A stretch of DNA of 64,000 bases from Lachnospiraceae bacterium (GTDB lineage: Bacteria; Bacillota; Clostridia; Lachnospirales; Lachnospiraceae): assembly GCA_017619975.1 (NCBI GenBank), contig JAFZRH010000037.1, positions 1-64,000 on the forward strand. The letters run 5' to 3'. Below the pieces are notes generated by a model. It saw nothing but the letters and a program-made list of their open reading frames with translations. It was not told where the DNA came from and made no database searches. Position numbers and translations under genes: made by a program. This document shows positions 17,840 through 27,789 of the stretch, in pieces. The first letter of the stretch is position 1. Each line of letters opens with the position of its first letter.

Positions 17840-18868
17840 GTGAGCAAGAAAGACCTGTACAAGAATACGGACGGCGAGAAGTTTATCGAGACCGATAAGC
17901 TGCTGATCATCAAAAATCTCGAAGTCATCTATAAGACCGACAAGACGACGGTGCATGCCGTCAACGGCATCGACTTAGAGCTCGGCAAGGGCGAAACGAT
18001 CGGCCTGGTCGGCGAGACCGGTGCCGGCAAGACCACCACGGCGCTGTCCATCCTGCGGCTGCTGCCGGAAGTCACGGCCCACACCCCGCATGGCGAGATC
18101 TATTTCAACGGTGAAAACCTGATCCAGGCGCCGGAAGAGCGCATGCGCGATATCCGCGGCGACAAGATCTCCATGATCTTCCAGGACCCCATGACGGCGT
18201 TAAACCCGGTATATACCGTGGGCGAGCAAATCTACGAAGCGCTGGAGCTGCACGCCCCGGAGCATAAAACGAAGGAAGAGCTGAACGCCCGCGTGGACGA
18301 GGTGCTGAAGATGGTCGGCATCACGCCCGAGCGCAAGAACGAGTATCCGCACCAGTTCTCCGGCGGCATGAAGCAGCGCGTGGTCATTGCGATGGCGCTG
18401 GCCTGCGAACCGGAGCTTCTGATCGCGGACGAGCCGACCACCGCCCTGGATGTGACTATTCAGGCGCAGGTGCTGATCATGATGCGCGAACTTCGCGACC
18501 GTCTCGGCACCGCCATGATCATGATTACGCACGACCTCGGCATTGTGGCGCAGACCTGCGACAAGGTCGCGGTCATGTACGCCGGCGAGATCATCGAGTC
18601 CGGCACGGCGGAGGATATCTACAACAGCGGCAAGCGGCATCCCTACACGGAAGGCCTGTTCGGCTCCATCCCGGACCTGACCGAGGACACCGACCGCTTA
18701 AAGCCGATCCCCGGCCTCATGCCCGACCCGACCAACCTGCCGAAAGGCTGCTACTTCAGCCCCCGCTGCCCTTATGCGACGGACAAATGCCGGAGCGAGC
18801 ATCCGCCCGTGCACGTGGACGGCGATCATAAGATCGCCTGCTGGCTGTTTGCGGAAAAGGAGGAGTAA
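17840..18868 (+). CDS. peptide ABC transporter ATPase, DppD type
   Basis: A 342-residue nucleotide-binding subunit starting with GTG behind GGAAGGAGG. It has Walker [11 protein letters not shown]-loop [12 protein letters not shown], signature FSGGMKQR, Walker [13 protein letters not shown] and the H-loop in ITHDLGIV. The C-terminal oligopeptide-ABC extension contains spaced cysteines ([15 protein letters not shown]) that in DppD/OppD-type ATPases bind an iron-sulfur cluster. It works as a heterodimer with the next gene product. Confidence 0.93.
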   Translation: MSKKDLYKNTDGEKFIETDKLLIIKNLEVIYKTDKTTVHAVNGIDLELGKGETIGLVGETGAGKTTTALSILRLLPEVTAHTPHGEIYFNGENLIQAPEERMRDIRGDKISMIFQDPMTALNPVYTVGEQIYEALELHAPEHKTKEELNARVDEVLKMVGITPERKNEYPHQFSGGMKQRVVIAMALACEPELLIADEPTTALDVTIQAQVLIMMRELRDRLGTAMIMITHDLGIVAQTCDKVAVMYAGEIIESGTAEDIYNSGKRHPYTEGLFGSIPDLTEDTDRLKPIPGLMPDPTNLPKGCYFSPRCPYATDKCRSEHPPVHVDGDHKIACWLFAEKEE

Positions 18869-18871
18869 ACG

Positions 18872-19858
18872 ATGAGCGAAAATATCAATCCGACTGTTTC
18901 GGAAGCAACTCCTTTGATCGAGACCCGGCACCTGAAAAAATATTTCAAGGTCCGCAAAGGCCTCCTCCATGCGGTGGATGATATCAACATCAAGATCATG
19001 CCCGGCAAGACGATCGGCGTCGTCGGCGAATCCGGCTGCGGCAAGTCCACGCTGGGCCGGACCATCCTGCGGCTGATCGAGCCGACGGAAGGCGAAGTCC
19101 TCTACGACGGCGAGAACATCGTGCCCTACGGCAAGCATGAAATGAACAAGATGCGCCGCAATATGCAGCTGATCTTCCAGGATCCTTACTCCAGCTTAAA
19201 CCCGCGTATGTCGGTCTCCGAACTGATCGCGGAGTACATGATTGTCAATAAGACCTGCAAGACCCGGGCGGAAGTCTGGGACCGCGTGGATGAGCTGATG
19301 GAAACGGTCGGTCTGGCGGAACGTTTCGCCGGCGCCTTCCCGCACGAGCTGGACGGCGGCCGCCGGCAGCGTATCGGCATCGCCCGGGCGCTGTCTCTCG
19401 ATCCGAAGTTCATCGTCTGCGACGAGCCGGTCTCCGCGCTGGACGTGTCCATCCAGGCGCAGATCCTGAATCTGCTGATGGATCTGCAGGATCAGCGCGG
19501 CCTGACCTACATGTTCATCACGCACGACCTGTCTGTCGTGAAGCATATCTCCGACGAGATCATGGTCATGTACCTGGGGCAGTGCGTCGAGATCGCGCCG
19601 TCCAAGGAACTTTTCAAAAACCCGGTGCACCCCTACACCCAGGCGCTGCTCGCGGCGATCCCGATCCCGGACGTGTCCATGCGGCATAAGGAGATCGAGG
19701 TCATCAAGGGCGAGCTGACCAGCCCGATCAATCCGAAGCCGGGCTGCCGCTTCGCCTCGCGCTGCAAATACGCGACGCCGAAATGCACGGAAGGCGACCT
19801 GACCCTGAACGATCTGGGGAACGGCCACTTCAGCACCTGCGTGATGCATCAGCAGTAA
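18872..19858 (+). CDS. peptide ABC transporter ATPase, DppF type
   Basis: A 328-residue partner ATPase with Walker [11 protein letters not shown]-loop [16 protein letters not shown], Walker [13 protein letters not shown] and H-loop ITHDLSVV. The signature reads [15 protein letters not shown] in place of the usual LSGGQRQR; the DppF of the second system has the same change. The C-terminal cysteine segment ([15 protein letters not shown]) is kept. It starts 3 bp after the DppD-type gene and ends operon 1. Confidence 0.93.
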   Translation: MSENINPTVSEATPLIETRHLKKYFKVRKGLLHAVDDINIKIMPGKTIGVVGESGCGKSTLGRTILRLIEPTEGEVLYDGENIVPYGKHEMNKMRRNMQLIFQDPYSSLNPRMSVSELIAEYMIVNKTCKTRAEVWDRVDELMETVGLAERFAGAFPHELDGGRRQRIGIARALSLDPKFIVCDEPVSALDVSIQAQILNLLMDLQDQRGLTYMFITHDLSVVKHISDEIMVMYLGQCVEIAPSKELFKNPVHPYTQALLAAIPIPDVSMRHKEIEVIKGELTSPINPKPGCRFASRCKYATPKCTEGDLTLNDLGNGHFSTCVMHQQ

Positions 19859-19864
19859 AAACCA

Positions 19865-19917
19865 GCCTTTCCCTTTGGGGAAGGGGGAACGCCGGCAAAG
19901 CCGGCGGTGGATGAGGT
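19865..19917 (+). repeat. REP-like double-hairpin repeat, copy A
   Basis: A GC-rich unit of two short hairpins (CCTTTCCCTTTGGGGAAGG, then GCCGGCAAAGCCGGC) ending in GGATGAGGT. It has the same layout and end as copy B at 52601-52649 and resembles copies C and D. Elements of this look are scattered between genes in many gut Clostridia. Confidence 0.65.
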
Positions 19918-19926
19918 AATAAAATT

Positions 19927-19968
19927 GGGGCGACTGGTCGGGATTTACCGGGAGTCGCCCCTTCCTTC
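19927..19968 (+). terminator. terminator of the first peptide ABC operon
   Basis: Arms 19927-19935 (GGGGCGACT) and 19953-19961 (AGTCGCCCC) form a 9 bp stem with a smaller stem inside the loop, followed by TTCCTTC. Confidence 0.65.
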
Positions 19969-19986
19969 AACAGGAGGAACTATTTC

Positions 19987-20850
19987 ATGACCTACGAAGA
20001 AGTGAAAAGTAAATATCAGCAGAGCAACCTGGCCTTTTATCGGGACCCGGCGGACTACGCGCTGGAGCCTTTTCGAATCTTCGGTCCGCTGTACTATGTA
20101 GGTGATAAGCGCGTTTGCGAGCACCTGATCGATACCGGCGACGGCCTGGTGCTGATCGATTCGGGCTATCCGCATACGATCCACATGCTGGTCGATTCGA
20201 TCTGGCGTCTGGGATTTGATCCGAAGGACATCCGGTATATCATACATACGCACGGCCACTACGATCATTACGGCGCTTCGAACGAATTCAAGAAGCTTTA
20301 CGGCTGTCAGCTGGTTATCAGCCGGACGGATGCCGAACTGCTGCGAAGCAATCCGGCCGCTTCCTCGGATTCCTGGAGCAGCATCGTAACGCCTTTGGCC
20401 TACATCCCGCCGGCCTTTGACCGTCTGCTGGAGGACGAAGAAGATTTTGTCTGCGGCAATCTTACTATTCACTGCGTCGAGGTTCCGGGCCATACGCCCG
20501 GCGCGATGGCTTTCTTCTTCGATCTGACTGAAAAGGGTCGGACGCTCCGGGCCGGCTTATTTGGCGGCGCCGGGCTGGGATCCGTGCGAAAAAGCGTGCT
20601 GGAGCACCGCCATCAGCCGCTTTCCCTGCAGCAGGACATGCTGGATTCACTGGAAAAGGTGCGCGGTCAGAAGGTCGATATCCATCTGGGCAACCATCCG
20701 GCAAACAACCACACGCTGGAACGGCGCGCCCGTCAGCTGGCCGGAGACCCGAATGCCTGGATCGATCCGGCCGCCTGGGTCCGCTTCCTGGATGAAACCC
20801 GTGCAAAATTTGAGAAGATGTTCGCCGAAGAAGCGGCGGAAGAAACGTGA
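19987..20850 (+). CDS. metallo-beta-lactamase-fold hydrolase
   Basis: A 287-residue zinc hydrolase. The metal motif is complete (HTHGHYDHYGA, about residues 83-93), as are a later histidine in VPGHTPGAMAFFFD and the surrounding GYPHTIHML and GGAG blocks. The spacing and the GHTPG segment resemble the class B3-like branch, but there is no signal peptide, so a cytoplasmic ester, thioester or amide hydrolase is more likely than a beta-lactamase. CAGGAGGAAC gives a strong ribosome site. It begins a small group with an M20D amidohydrolase and an aminotransferase. Confidence 0.8.
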   Translation: MTYEEVKSKYQQSNLAFYRDPADYALEPFRIFGPLYYVGDKRVCEHLIDTGDGLVLIDSGYPHTIHMLVDSIWRLGFDPKDIRYIIHTHGHYDHYGASNEFKKLYGCQLVISRTDAELLRSNPAASSDSWSSIVTPLAYIPPAFDRLLEDEEDFVCGNLTIHCVEVPGHTPGAMAFFFDLTEKGRTLRAGLFGGAGLGSVRKSVLEHRHQPLSLQQDMLDSLEKVRGQKVDIHLGNHPANNHTLERRARQLAGDPNAWIDPAAWVRFLDETRAKFEKMFAEEAAEET

Positions 20851-20892
20851 AACGCGGCGGATGCCGGAAGAAAGAAAGGCAGGTTTTCCCGC

Positions 20893-22170
20893 ATGGATCT
20901 GTTGAACGAATGCAGAAAAGAACTGGCATACGCCGTCGCTGTCCGGCGGCAGCTCCACGAGCATCCGGAGCCCTCCTGCTATGAGCTGGAGACGGTTCGG
21001 TTTATTTTGTCGGAGCTGGAGAAAAGCGGCATAGAGACGGTGAATATCCCCGACGGCGGCGTGCTGGGCTTTATCCGCGGCGGCCTGCCCGGAAAAACGA
21101 TCATGCTCCGCGCCGACTGCGACGCCCTTAAAGTGATGGAAGCACCGGACAACGGAAAGGGGCCGAAGGTCTGTGTCAGCAAATCGGAGGGCCTTGCGCA
21201 CTGCTGCGGGCACGACATGCATACTGCCATGCTTCTTACTGCGGCAAAGGTACTGGCCAAAAACCGGGACAGCCTGAAGGGAACCGTCATTTTGATGTTT
21301 GAACGCGGAGAAGAGGGCGGCGGAAATGCGTACTACATTCATCGGTATCTGCAGGAACGCCGGCTGCCGATCGCGGCCTGTTTTTCCCAGCACAATGACC
21401 CGCTGCTGCCGGTCGGCAGGATCGCTGTCAGCGCCGGGCCGCGCTTCGCGGGGAGCTTTGTGTTCTATGTCAGGCTGATCGGGAAAGGCGGACACGGCTC
21501 GCGGCCGGACCGCTGCAACAACCCCATCGACTGTTTCCTGGCGGTCGCAAGCGAATATAAGGATCTGCGGATGCGCCTGGTCGCGCCGGACGTGATGTTT
21601 ACTTCCTCCATCAATATGGTCAGGGCAGGCGCCGCGCACAATATTACGCCGGAAGAGCTGACGTTCAGCGGAACGGCCCGCACCTATGATTTTGAGGCGG
21701 GAATCCGCTTCCGGGAAAAGTTCAGGGAGATCATCGAAAAGACCTGTGAAATCTTTGACTGCCGCTGTGAGTTCCTGCTCTGGAAAGGGCCGACCATGCC
21801 CGTAATCAACCAGGAAGAGGCAGCCCGATTCGCACGGACCGCGGCGGAAAGCGCGGTCGGCGCGGAAAACGTTTCCGACAATATCCCCGATCTCTGCGGG
21901 GAGTCTTTCGGAATTACAACGGCATTCTATCCTTCGGCGATGGCTGCCGTCGGTTCGGGCAACGAGGCGGAAGGAAAGACCTTCCCGCTGCACTCCCCTC
22001 ACTACGATCCCGACGAAGATGCGCTTCTGTACGGCAGCGCGTACTACGCGGCCTGCGCCTTCGGATTTTCCGAAGCGGAGTTTTCTCCCCGCTGCAAAGC
22101 GTTTGAGGGCGGGATCGATCAGCTCTATAAGCTGACGAACCGTCCGGTCCCGCAGCATCTGGATCCGTGA
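20893..22170 (+). CDS. M20D amidohydrolase (N-acyl-amino-acid / hippurate hydrolase type)
   Basis: A 425-residue zinc or manganese peptidase-family hydrolase. Metal ligands sit in AHCCGHDMHTAML and in the RGEEGGG segment; the lid-domain histidine is in GKGGHGSRPDRCNNP. Relatives cleave the amide bond of N-acyl, N-benzoyl or auxin-type amino acid conjugates. At 425 residues it is slightly longer than usual, through the C-terminal 30 residues. Its place between two peptide importers and before an aminotransferase fits release and use of an amino acid from an imported conjugate. The exact substrate is unknown. Confidence 0.8.
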   Translation: MDLLNECRKELAYAVAVRRQLHEHPEPSCYELETVRFILSELEKSGIETVNIPDGGVLGFIRGGLPGKTIMLRADCDALKVMEAPDNGKGPKVCVSKSEGLAHCCGHDMHTAMLLTAAKVLAKNRDSLKGTVILMFERGEEGGGNAYYIHRYLQERRLPIAACFSQHNDPLLPVGRIAVSAGPRFAGSFVFYVRLIGKGGHGSRPDRCNNPIDCFLAVASEYKDLRMRLVAPDVMFTSSINMVRAGAAHNITPEELTFSGTARTYDFEAGIRFREKFREIIEKTCEIFDCRCEFLLWKGPTMPVINQEEAARFARTAAESAVGAENVSDNIPDLCGESFGITTAFYPSAMAAVGSGNEAEGKTFPLHSPHYDPDEDALLYGSAYYAACAFGFSEAEFSPRCKAFEGGIDQLYKLTNRPVPQHLDP

Positions 22171-22209
22171 GCGGAAAAAGCCCGGATCTTGTTTCAGAAA
22201 GGAATCATT

Positions 22210-23406
22210 ATGTCTACCAAAGAACTGGCCGGACGGCTGAAAAAATTCGGAGCATCCGCCACAGGCGCGATCCATAACAAAGTAAACGAGCTGCAGCAGG
22301 CAGGGCAGCAGATTCTCTCTCTCAATGTGGGAGAACCGGATTTCGATACGCCGGCAACGGCCAAAAATGCCGGGATCGAAGCCATTCAGACCGGTTTTAC
22401 GAAATATACCAGTACAAATGGCACCGCCGAGCTGCGGGAAGCTATCGCGGAAAAACTGTGGAAGGATAACGGACTGCAGTACCGTGCCGATGAGATCTGT
22501 GTCTGCACAGGTGCGAAGCAGGCTATTTTCGGCGCCGTCATGGCCATCTGCGACGAGGGTGACGAGGTCCTGATCCCCATTCCTTCCTGGGTCAGTTATA
22601 CCGCCATGGTCACGCTGGCCGGGGCGACGCCTGTTCCGGTGCTTTCCCATGCAGATTATTCTCTGGATCTTGCCGCGATCGAAACGGCGATCACCCCGCG
22701 GACCCGCGCGCTGATCCTCTGCACACCCAACAACCCTTCCGGCGCTGTATACAGTGAGGAGAGCCTGCGCGCCCTGGCCGAACTGGCCGTGAAATACGAT
22801 TTCTTCCTCATCGCAGATGAGATCTATGAGAAGCTTATCTATGACGGCTGCCGGCATTTCAGCATCGCCTCCGTTTCCCGGGAAGTCCGGGAGCGGACCG
22901 TGACGGTCAACGGCTTTTCCAAGGCCTATGCCATGACAGGCTGGCGGCTCGGCTATGCGGCCGCCCGGAAAGATATCATCAAAGCGATGATTAAGCTGCA
23001 GGGACAGATCACGTCCTGCGCCAGTTCCGTTTCGCAGAAGGCCGCCGTCGGCGCCCTGCGCGGTTCCCAGGAAGAAATGAACCGCATGGTCGGGATTTTC
23101 CGGGAGCGCCGGGACTTTGTATGCAGCCGCCTGCGGCAGATCCCGCACGTATCCTTTGCCCAGCCGCACGGAGCGTTCTACGTTCTGGCCGATATCAGCC
23201 GGTATCTCGGGAAGCAGTATCAGGGAAAGACGATAATAACCTCCCTTGACATGGCAGAGTACCTGCTGGATACCGCACACGTTGCCGTCGTCCCCGGCAG
23301 CGCCTTCGGGGCAGAAGGCACGATCCGCCTGGCTTACGCCAATTCCATGGAAGTCCTTGCCGCCGCGCTTGACGCCATGGAAAGCGCTCTCGGCCGGCTT
23401 GAATAA
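22210..23406 (+). CDS. class I/II pyridoxal-phosphate aminotransferase (aspartate type)
   Basis: A 398-residue fold-type I aminotransferase. The cofactor lysine is K238 in VNGFSKAYAMTGWRLGY; other hallmarks are NVGEPDFDTP, the TPNNPSG loop, DEIYEK and the C-terminal arginine block (TIRLAYANS). I chose the ATG at 22210 because GAAAGGAA precedes it; the in-frame TTG at 22189 would overlap this site. It matches the AspC/PatA-like enzymes in Bacillota, which act on aspartate or a range of amino acids. It probably acts on the amino acid released by the upstream hydrolase. Confidence 0.88.
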   Translation: MSTKELAGRLKKFGASATGAIHNKVNELQQAGQQILSLNVGEPDFDTPATAKNAGIEAIQTGFTKYTSTNGTAELREAIAEKLWKDNGLQYRADEICVCTGAKQAIFGAVMAICDEGDEVLIPIPSWVSYTAMVTLAGATPVPVLSHADYSLDLAAIETAITPRTRALILCTPNNPSGAVYSEESLRALAELAVKYDFFLIADEIYEKLIYDGCRHFSIASVSREVRERTVTVNGFSKAYAMTGWRLGYAAARKDIIKAMIKLQGQITSCASSVSQKAAVGALRGSQEEMNRMVGIFRERRDFVCSRLRQIPHVSFAQPHGAFYVLADISRYLGKQYQGKTIITSLDMAEYLLDTAHVAVVPGSAFGAEGTIRLAYANSMEVLAAALDAMESALGRLE

Positions 23407-23433
23407 ACAGTCTTTTTAGTGGAAGAAAAAACT

Positions 23434-23465
23434 GCGCCCCGCCGATGAAGGCCGGGGCGCGTTTT
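23434..23465 (+). terminator. terminator after the aminotransferase
   Basis: GCGCCCCG (23434-23441) pairs with CGGGGCGC (23453-23460), followed by GTTTTG. Confidence 0.75.
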
Positions 23466-23573
23466 GATAAAAGAAGACAAAACACAGCGATTCCGTTTGT
23501 TTTTGCGGTCGAGAGAAATCTTTTTTTGTTTCCAGCATAATATTTACGTTATTCAAACAAATGCAAGTGTTGT

Positions 23574-23602
23574 TTGATTCTTTAAGATACAGCCGATATA
23601 AT
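23574..23602 (+). promoter_or_regulatory. upstream promoter of the second peptide ABC operon
   Basis: TTGATT (23574-23579), 17 bp, perfect TATAAT (23597-23602) in AT-rich DNA. Confidence 0.6.
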
Positions 23603-23677
23603 ATTATTGTTCTTAAGTGCGGGAAAGAGAAAACTTAATCTACGCAGGAAAAAGATGCGGATTCCGGCTTTCTGTAC

Positions 23678-23707
23678 TTGACGGAGACGGAGAAAAATGA
23701 GTATAAT
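23678..23707 (+). promoter_or_regulatory. downstream promoter of the second peptide ABC operon
   Basis: TTGACG (23678-23683), 18 bp, perfect TATAAT (23702-23707), 80 bp before the ATG at 23788. It is closer to consensus at -35 than the upstream one. Confidence 0.65.
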
Positions 23708-23787
23708 CTGAACTATCAGAAACGACTGTGCGGAGACGGGTACTGCCGTCCCCTTCCTATAACTATTCGAAGAAAGGAGAAGGCGTA

Positions 23788-24768
23788 ATGCTGAAATACT
23801 CAATCAAGCGCCTGCTGCTGCTGATTCCCGTTCTTCTCGGCGTGACGTTCATTATCTATGCGGCCATGAATCTTTCAGGGACCGACTACGTGGACAGTCT
23901 GATCACCGAGGATATGACGGAAGAACAGGTGGCGGCGCTGCGGGCTCATTACGGCCTGGACAAGCCGCTGATAGAGCGTTATTTCACCTATGTCGGAAAG
24001 ATGTTCCAAGGCGATCTGGGGAAATCCTATAACAACGGTCTGGATGTCTGGGAATACTTCAAAAGCAGGATCGGTGCGACCCTGTATCTGGGGCTGATGG
24101 CAGGTGTGGTAACGACGGTGCTGGCCATACCGCTCGGCATCATTGCCGCGGTGAAAAACGGATCTTTGATAGACAACATCTGCAACGTTCTGGGCGTTAT
24201 CGGCCTGGCCACACCGAACTTCTGGCTGGGCCTGCTTCTGATCGTTCTCTTCGCGGTGAAGCTGAAATGGCTTCCCGTCAGCGGCAACGAGCACTGGTAC
24301 AGCGTCATCCTGCCGGCCTTTACCATCGGCACCGGTCACATGGCGATCCAGATGCGCACGACCCGCACCGCCATGCTGGACAATCTCCGGGCCGATTACC
24401 TCCGGACGGCGCGCGCCAAGGGCGTTTCCGAAAACAAGGTCGTGACCAAGCACGCACTTCGGAACGCGCTGATCCCGACCGTGCAGATCGCGCTCGCGCT
24501 CTTAAGTACGGCCGTCGGCGGCGCGGCCCTGACCGAATCCGTCTTCAACTGGCCCGGCGTCGGCAAGGTCATCGTGGACGCGGTGTCCAAGCGTGACATT
24601 CCGCTGGCCTGCGGCTTCCTGGTCCTTAAGTGTTCGATCCTCGGTGTTTTCCATGTGTTTACCGAGCTTTTGAACGTGGTCATCGACCCGCGCTTAAAGA
24701 CGATGTACGTGCGAGACAGGAAAAAGAAAAAAGACGAAAATAAGGCGAAGGAGGTGAAGGCGGCATGA
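23788..24768 (+). CDS. peptide ABC transporter permease, DppB type (system 2)
   Basis: A 326-residue permease. The start at 23788 follows AAAGGAGAAGG and gives the family opening LKYSIKRLLLLIPVLLG. The EAA loop (DYLRTARAKGVSENKVVTKH) and C-terminus (ELLNVVIDPRLK) are as expected; a lysine-rich tail follows. It is paralogous to the permease at 15987 but clearly diverged, so the two operons are not a recent copy. It overlaps the next gene by 4 bp. Confidence 0.92.
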   Translation: MLKYSIKRLLLLIPVLLGVTFIIYAAMNLSGTDYVDSLITEDMTEEQVAALRAHYGLDKPLIERYFTYVGKMFQGDLGKSYNNGLDVWEYFKSRIGATLYLGLMAGVVTTVLAIPLGIIAAVKNGSLIDNICNVLGVIGLATPNFWLGLLLIVLFAVKLKWLPVSGNEHWYSVILPAFTIGTGHMAIQMRTTRTAMLDNLRADYLRTARAKGVSENKVVTKHALRNALIPTVQIALALLSTAVGGAALTESVFNWPGVGKVIVDAVSKRDIPLACGFLVLKCSILGVFHVFTELLNVVIDPRLKTMYVRDRKKKKDENKAKEVKAA

Positions 24769-25655
24769 AGAGCGAAAAACGGGTCCTTCCTTCCCGGCAG
24801 TATTCCAAGCGGAGCCGACTGGGCGAATTCTGGCACCGCTACAGCCAGAACAAAGGCGCGGTCATCGCGCTGTTCGTGGTTCTTGCGATCGGTCTTCTGG
24901 CGGCCCTGGCGGACGTCATCTACGATTACGATACGCAGATCATCGGCTACGATCTGACCCAGAAGCTGATCAAACCCTGCGCGGAGCATCCCTTCGGGAC
25001 CGACGATCTGGGCCGCGATATGCTGACCCGCGTGCTGTACGGCGCAAAATATTCCTTTATGATCGGCCTTAGCTGCGCGGCGCTCTGCTTCGTGGTCGGC
25101 ATGCCGATCGGTGCGCTGGCCGGCTACTACGGCGGCACCTTCGACCTTCTGGTCATGCGTATCTTCGATATCATCGGTTCCATCCCTTCGCTGCTGATCG
25201 GCATCATGGTCGTGGCGGCCCTGGGCCATAAGACGGGGATCCTCATCGTCGCGATTGCGATCCCGGGCGTCGGATCGATCGCCAGCGCTTCGCGTATGGC
25301 GGTCATGACGATCCGCAGCTCCGAGTATATCGAATCGGCCCGTGCCATCGGCATGAAGACCTTCCCGCTCGTTATGAAGCACGTGGTGCCGAACGCCCTC
25401 AACCTGATCGTGGTCCGCGTGACCCTGCAGGTCGGCTCGGCCATCATCTCGGCTTCTTCCTTAAGTTACCTCGGCCTCGGCGTTCCGCTGCCGACACCGG
25501 AATGGGGCGCGCTCCTTTCCGGCGGACGCAAGCTGATCCGGACGCACAGCTATCTGACCCTCTTCCCCGGCCTTGCGATCATGATCACCGTGCTGGCCTT
25601 AAACCTCATGGGCGACGGTCTGCGCGACGCGCTGGATCCGAAGCTGAAGAAGTAA
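24765..25655 (+). CDS. peptide ABC transporter permease, DppC type (system 2)
   Basis: A 296-residue partner permease with the hallmark HPFGTDDLGRDMLTRVLYG, the EAA loop (SEYIESARAIGMKTFPLVMKH) and the ending LMGDGLRDALDPKLKK. Translation is probably coupled to the DppB-type gene through the ATGA overlap. Confidence 0.92.
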   Translation: MKSEKRVLPSRQYSKRSRLGEFWHRYSQNKGAVIALFVVLAIGLLAALADVIYDYDTQIIGYDLTQKLIKPCAEHPFGTDDLGRDMLTRVLYGAKYSFMIGLSCAALCFVVGMPIGALAGYYGGTFDLLVMRIFDIIGSIPSLLIGIMVVAALGHKTGILIVAIAIPGVGSIASASRMAVMTIRSSEYIESARAIGMKTFPLVMKHVVPNALNLIVVRVTLQVGSAIISASSLSYLGLGVPLPTPEWGALLSGGRKLIRTHSYLTLFPGLAIMITVLALNLMGDGLRDALDPKLKK

Positions 25656-25665
25656 GGAGGCGGCT

Positions 25666-26733
25666 ATGGCAAAACGTATTAAAAATATCGCCCGTGAAGT
25701 GCTGGAAGCGCCCGACCTTTCGCCGGAGGAACTCGGCGAGGACGTGATGCTGGACATCCGGAACCTGACCGTGCACTACGAAGTGGACGGCGATGTGGTG
25801 GAGGCAGTTTCCGACGTAACGCTCCAGGTGAAAAAGCAGAAGACCCTCGGTCTCGTAGGCGAGACCGGCGCCGGCAAGACGACGACCGCCCTGGCGGCCT
25901 TAAACCTGATCCCGGATCCGCCGGGCATCATCAAGCAGGGCAGCATTTACGTCTGCGGCGAAAACATCCTCAAGAAGAGACCTGCCGAGCTGGAAAAGAT
26001 CCGCGGCCGGGATATCTCGATGATCTTCCAGGATCCGATGACGAGCCTGAACCCCGTGTTCACGGTCGGCGACCAGATCGCCGAAAGCATCCGCCTTCAC
26101 GAAGGCTTAAACAAGACCGACGCCTATGAGCGGGCCATGCAGATGCTGGAGATCGTAGGCATTCCGCGGACCCGCGGCGCCGAATATCCGCACCAGTTCT
26201 CGGGCGGCATGAAGCAGCGCGTGATCATCGCGATCGCGCTGGCCTGCAACCCGCGCGTACTGATCGCGGACGAGCCGACCACGGCGCTGGACGTGACCAT
26301 CCAGGCGCAGGTGCTGGACTTGATGCGTGACCTGCGCACAAAATATGACACCGCCATGATCATGATCACGCACGATCTGGGCATCGTGGCCGATATCTGC
26401 GACGACGTGGCCGTGATGTACGCGGGCCGCATCATCGAACAGGGCACGCTGGATGAAGTCTTCAACGAGACCCGTCATCCTTATACGGAAGGTCTGTTCA
26501 ACTCGCTGCCGAACATTCACGACCGCCAGGCGAGATTAAAGCCCATTCCGGGCCTGATGCCCGACCCAGCGAACCTGCCGGAGGGCTGCGCGTTTGCGGA
26601 CCGCTGCAAGTATGCGACGGATGCCTGCCGGGCCGCGCGTCCCGTACAGCGCTGGGTGAGTCCGACGCACATGGTGGCCTGCACGGCCTACGATGATCCG
26701 GACTTTATCATCGAAAGGAGCAGGAAGGCATGA
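25666..26733 (+). CDS. peptide ABC transporter ATPase, DppD type (system 2)
   Basis: A 355-residue ATPase with about 25 extra residues at the N-terminus. It has Walker [11 protein letters not shown]-loop [16 protein letters not shown], signature FSGGMKQR, Walker [13 protein letters not shown] and H-loop ITHDLGIV. The C-terminal cysteine cluster ([15 protein letters not shown]) is present. AAGGAGGCGG gives a strong ribosome site; it overlaps the next gene by 4 bp. Confidence 0.93.
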   Translation: MAKRIKNIAREVLEAPDLSPEELGEDVMLDIRNLTVHYEVDGDVVEAVSDVTLQVKKQKTLGLVGETGAGKTTTALAALNLIPDPPGIIKQGSIYVCGENILKKRPAELEKIRGRDISMIFQDPMTSLNPVFTVGDQIAESIRLHEGLNKTDAYERAMQMLEIVGIPRTRGAEYPHQFSGGMKQRVIIAIALACNPRVLIADEPTTALDVTIQAQVLDLMRDLRTKYDTAMIMITHDLGIVADICDDVAVMYAGRIIEQGTLDEVFNETRHPYTEGLFNSLPNIHDRQARLKPIPGLMPDPANLPEGCAFADRCKYATDACRAARPVQRWVSPTHMVACTAYDDPDFIIERSRKA

Positions 26734-27695
26734 GCGACGTCATTCTGGATGTAAAACACCTGAAGAAATATTTCAAAACGCCCCGCGGCATGCTGCATGC
26801 GGTCGATGACGTATCGTTCCAGATCGAACGGGGCAAGACGCTGGGCATCGTGGGCGAATCCGGCTGCGGCAAATCGACGACGGGCCGCGCGATCCTGCGG
26901 CTGATCGAACCGACCGCGGGCGAAGTGCTCTTCGACGGCGAAGACGTGGTCAAGATGTCCAAGCAGAGAATGCGGGAGAAACGCAAGGAGATGCAGATCA
27001 TCTTCCAGGACCCCTTCTCTTCGCTGGATCCGAGACAGACGGTGCTGCAGGCCATTTCCGAGCCGATCCGGCTCAACAAGATCCTGACTGACCGCTACGA
27101 TATCGAGGAACGCACGGTGGAACTGATGCGGACCGTCGGTCTGGCGGAGCGGCTGATCAACGCCTATCCGCATGAGCTGGACGGCGGCCGCCGCCAGAGG
27201 ATCGGGATCGCGCGGGCGCTGGCGGTGAATCCGAAGTTCATCGTCTGCGATGAGCCGGTCTCGGCGCTGGACGTGTCGATCCAGGCGCAGATCCTGAACC
27301 TTCTGGAGGATCTGCAGGACCAGCTGGGCCTGACCTACATCTTCATCACGCACGACCTGGCGGTGGTGAATCATTTTGCGGACGATATCGCGGTCATGTA
27401 TCTGGGCCAGGTGATCGAAAAAGCGCCGGCGGAAGAGCTGTTCACGAACCCGCTGCATCCCTATACCCAGGCGCTGCTCTCGGCGATCCCGGTGCCGGAT
27501 ACGCACAACCGTCCGGAACGGCTGGTCTTAAAAGGCGAGATCACGTCTCCGATCGAGCCGAAGGACGAGTGCCGCTTCGCAAAGCGCTGCCTGTACGCGA
27601 ACGATTCCTGCCATGCGAAATGTCCGGAACTGGCGGAGGTCTTCCCGGGCCATTTCGTGGCCTGCTCGGAGTGGTGGAAGCGGCAGGTGCAGTAA
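26730..27695 (+). CDS. peptide ABC transporter ATPase, DppF type (system 2)
   Basis: A 321-residue partner ATPase with Walker [10 protein letters not shown], Walker [13 protein letters not shown] and H-loop ITHDLAVV. The signature is again [15 protein letters not shown], as in the system 1 copy. The C-terminal cysteines (ECRFAKRCLYANDSC) are kept. It ends the permease/ATPase part of the operon; the receptor follows after its own promoter. Confidence 0.93.
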   Translation: MSDVILDVKHLKKYFKTPRGMLHAVDDVSFQIERGKTLGIVGESGCGKSTTGRAILRLIEPTAGEVLFDGEDVVKMSKQRMREKRKEMQIIFQDPFSSLDPRQTVLQAISEPIRLNKILTDRYDIEERTVELMRTVGLAERLINAYPHELDGGRRQRIGIARALAVNPKFIVCDEPVSALDVSIQAQILNLLEDLQDQLGLTYIFITHDLAVVNHFADDIAVMYLGQVIEKAPAEELFTNPLHPYTQALLSAIPVPDTHNRPERLVLKGEITSPIEPKDECRFAKRCLYANDSCHAKCPELAEVFPGHFVACSEWWKRQVQ

Positions 27696-27721
27696 GCCGG
27701 GCCGGAAAAAAGACATTCCTG

Positions 27722-27751
27722 TTGACAAAATGCGGGGAAAAACGGTACAAT
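27722..27751 (+). promoter_or_regulatory. strong promoter for the second receptor gene
   Basis: A perfect TTGACA (27722-27727), 18 bp, TACAAT (27746-27751). This should drive the receptor independently and at a higher level than the upstream transporter genes. Confidence 0.8.
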
Positions 27752-27789
27752 TAAAGCGATATCGGCAGACCCGTGAAAAAAACGGATGA

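Larger units (their letters stand above)
23407..23787 (+). other. intergenic region with terminator and two promoters
   Basis: 381 bp without a gene. It holds the aminotransferase terminator (23434-23465), an AT-rich stretch, and two possible promoters for the second ABC operon (23574-23602 and 23678-23707). No open frame here has coding character. Confidence 0.7.

Noticed and set aside
19987..20850. class B3 beta-lactamase
   Set aside because: The metal motif fits, but there is no signal peptide and the context is catabolic, so resistance is unlikely.
20647..23280. 877-codon open frame on the minus strand
   Set aside because: It runs opposite three well-supported genes (hydrolase, M20D amidohydrolase, aminotransferase), has no domain I recognise and has the His/Arg/Gly-rich make-up of an antisense frame in GC-rich DNA.
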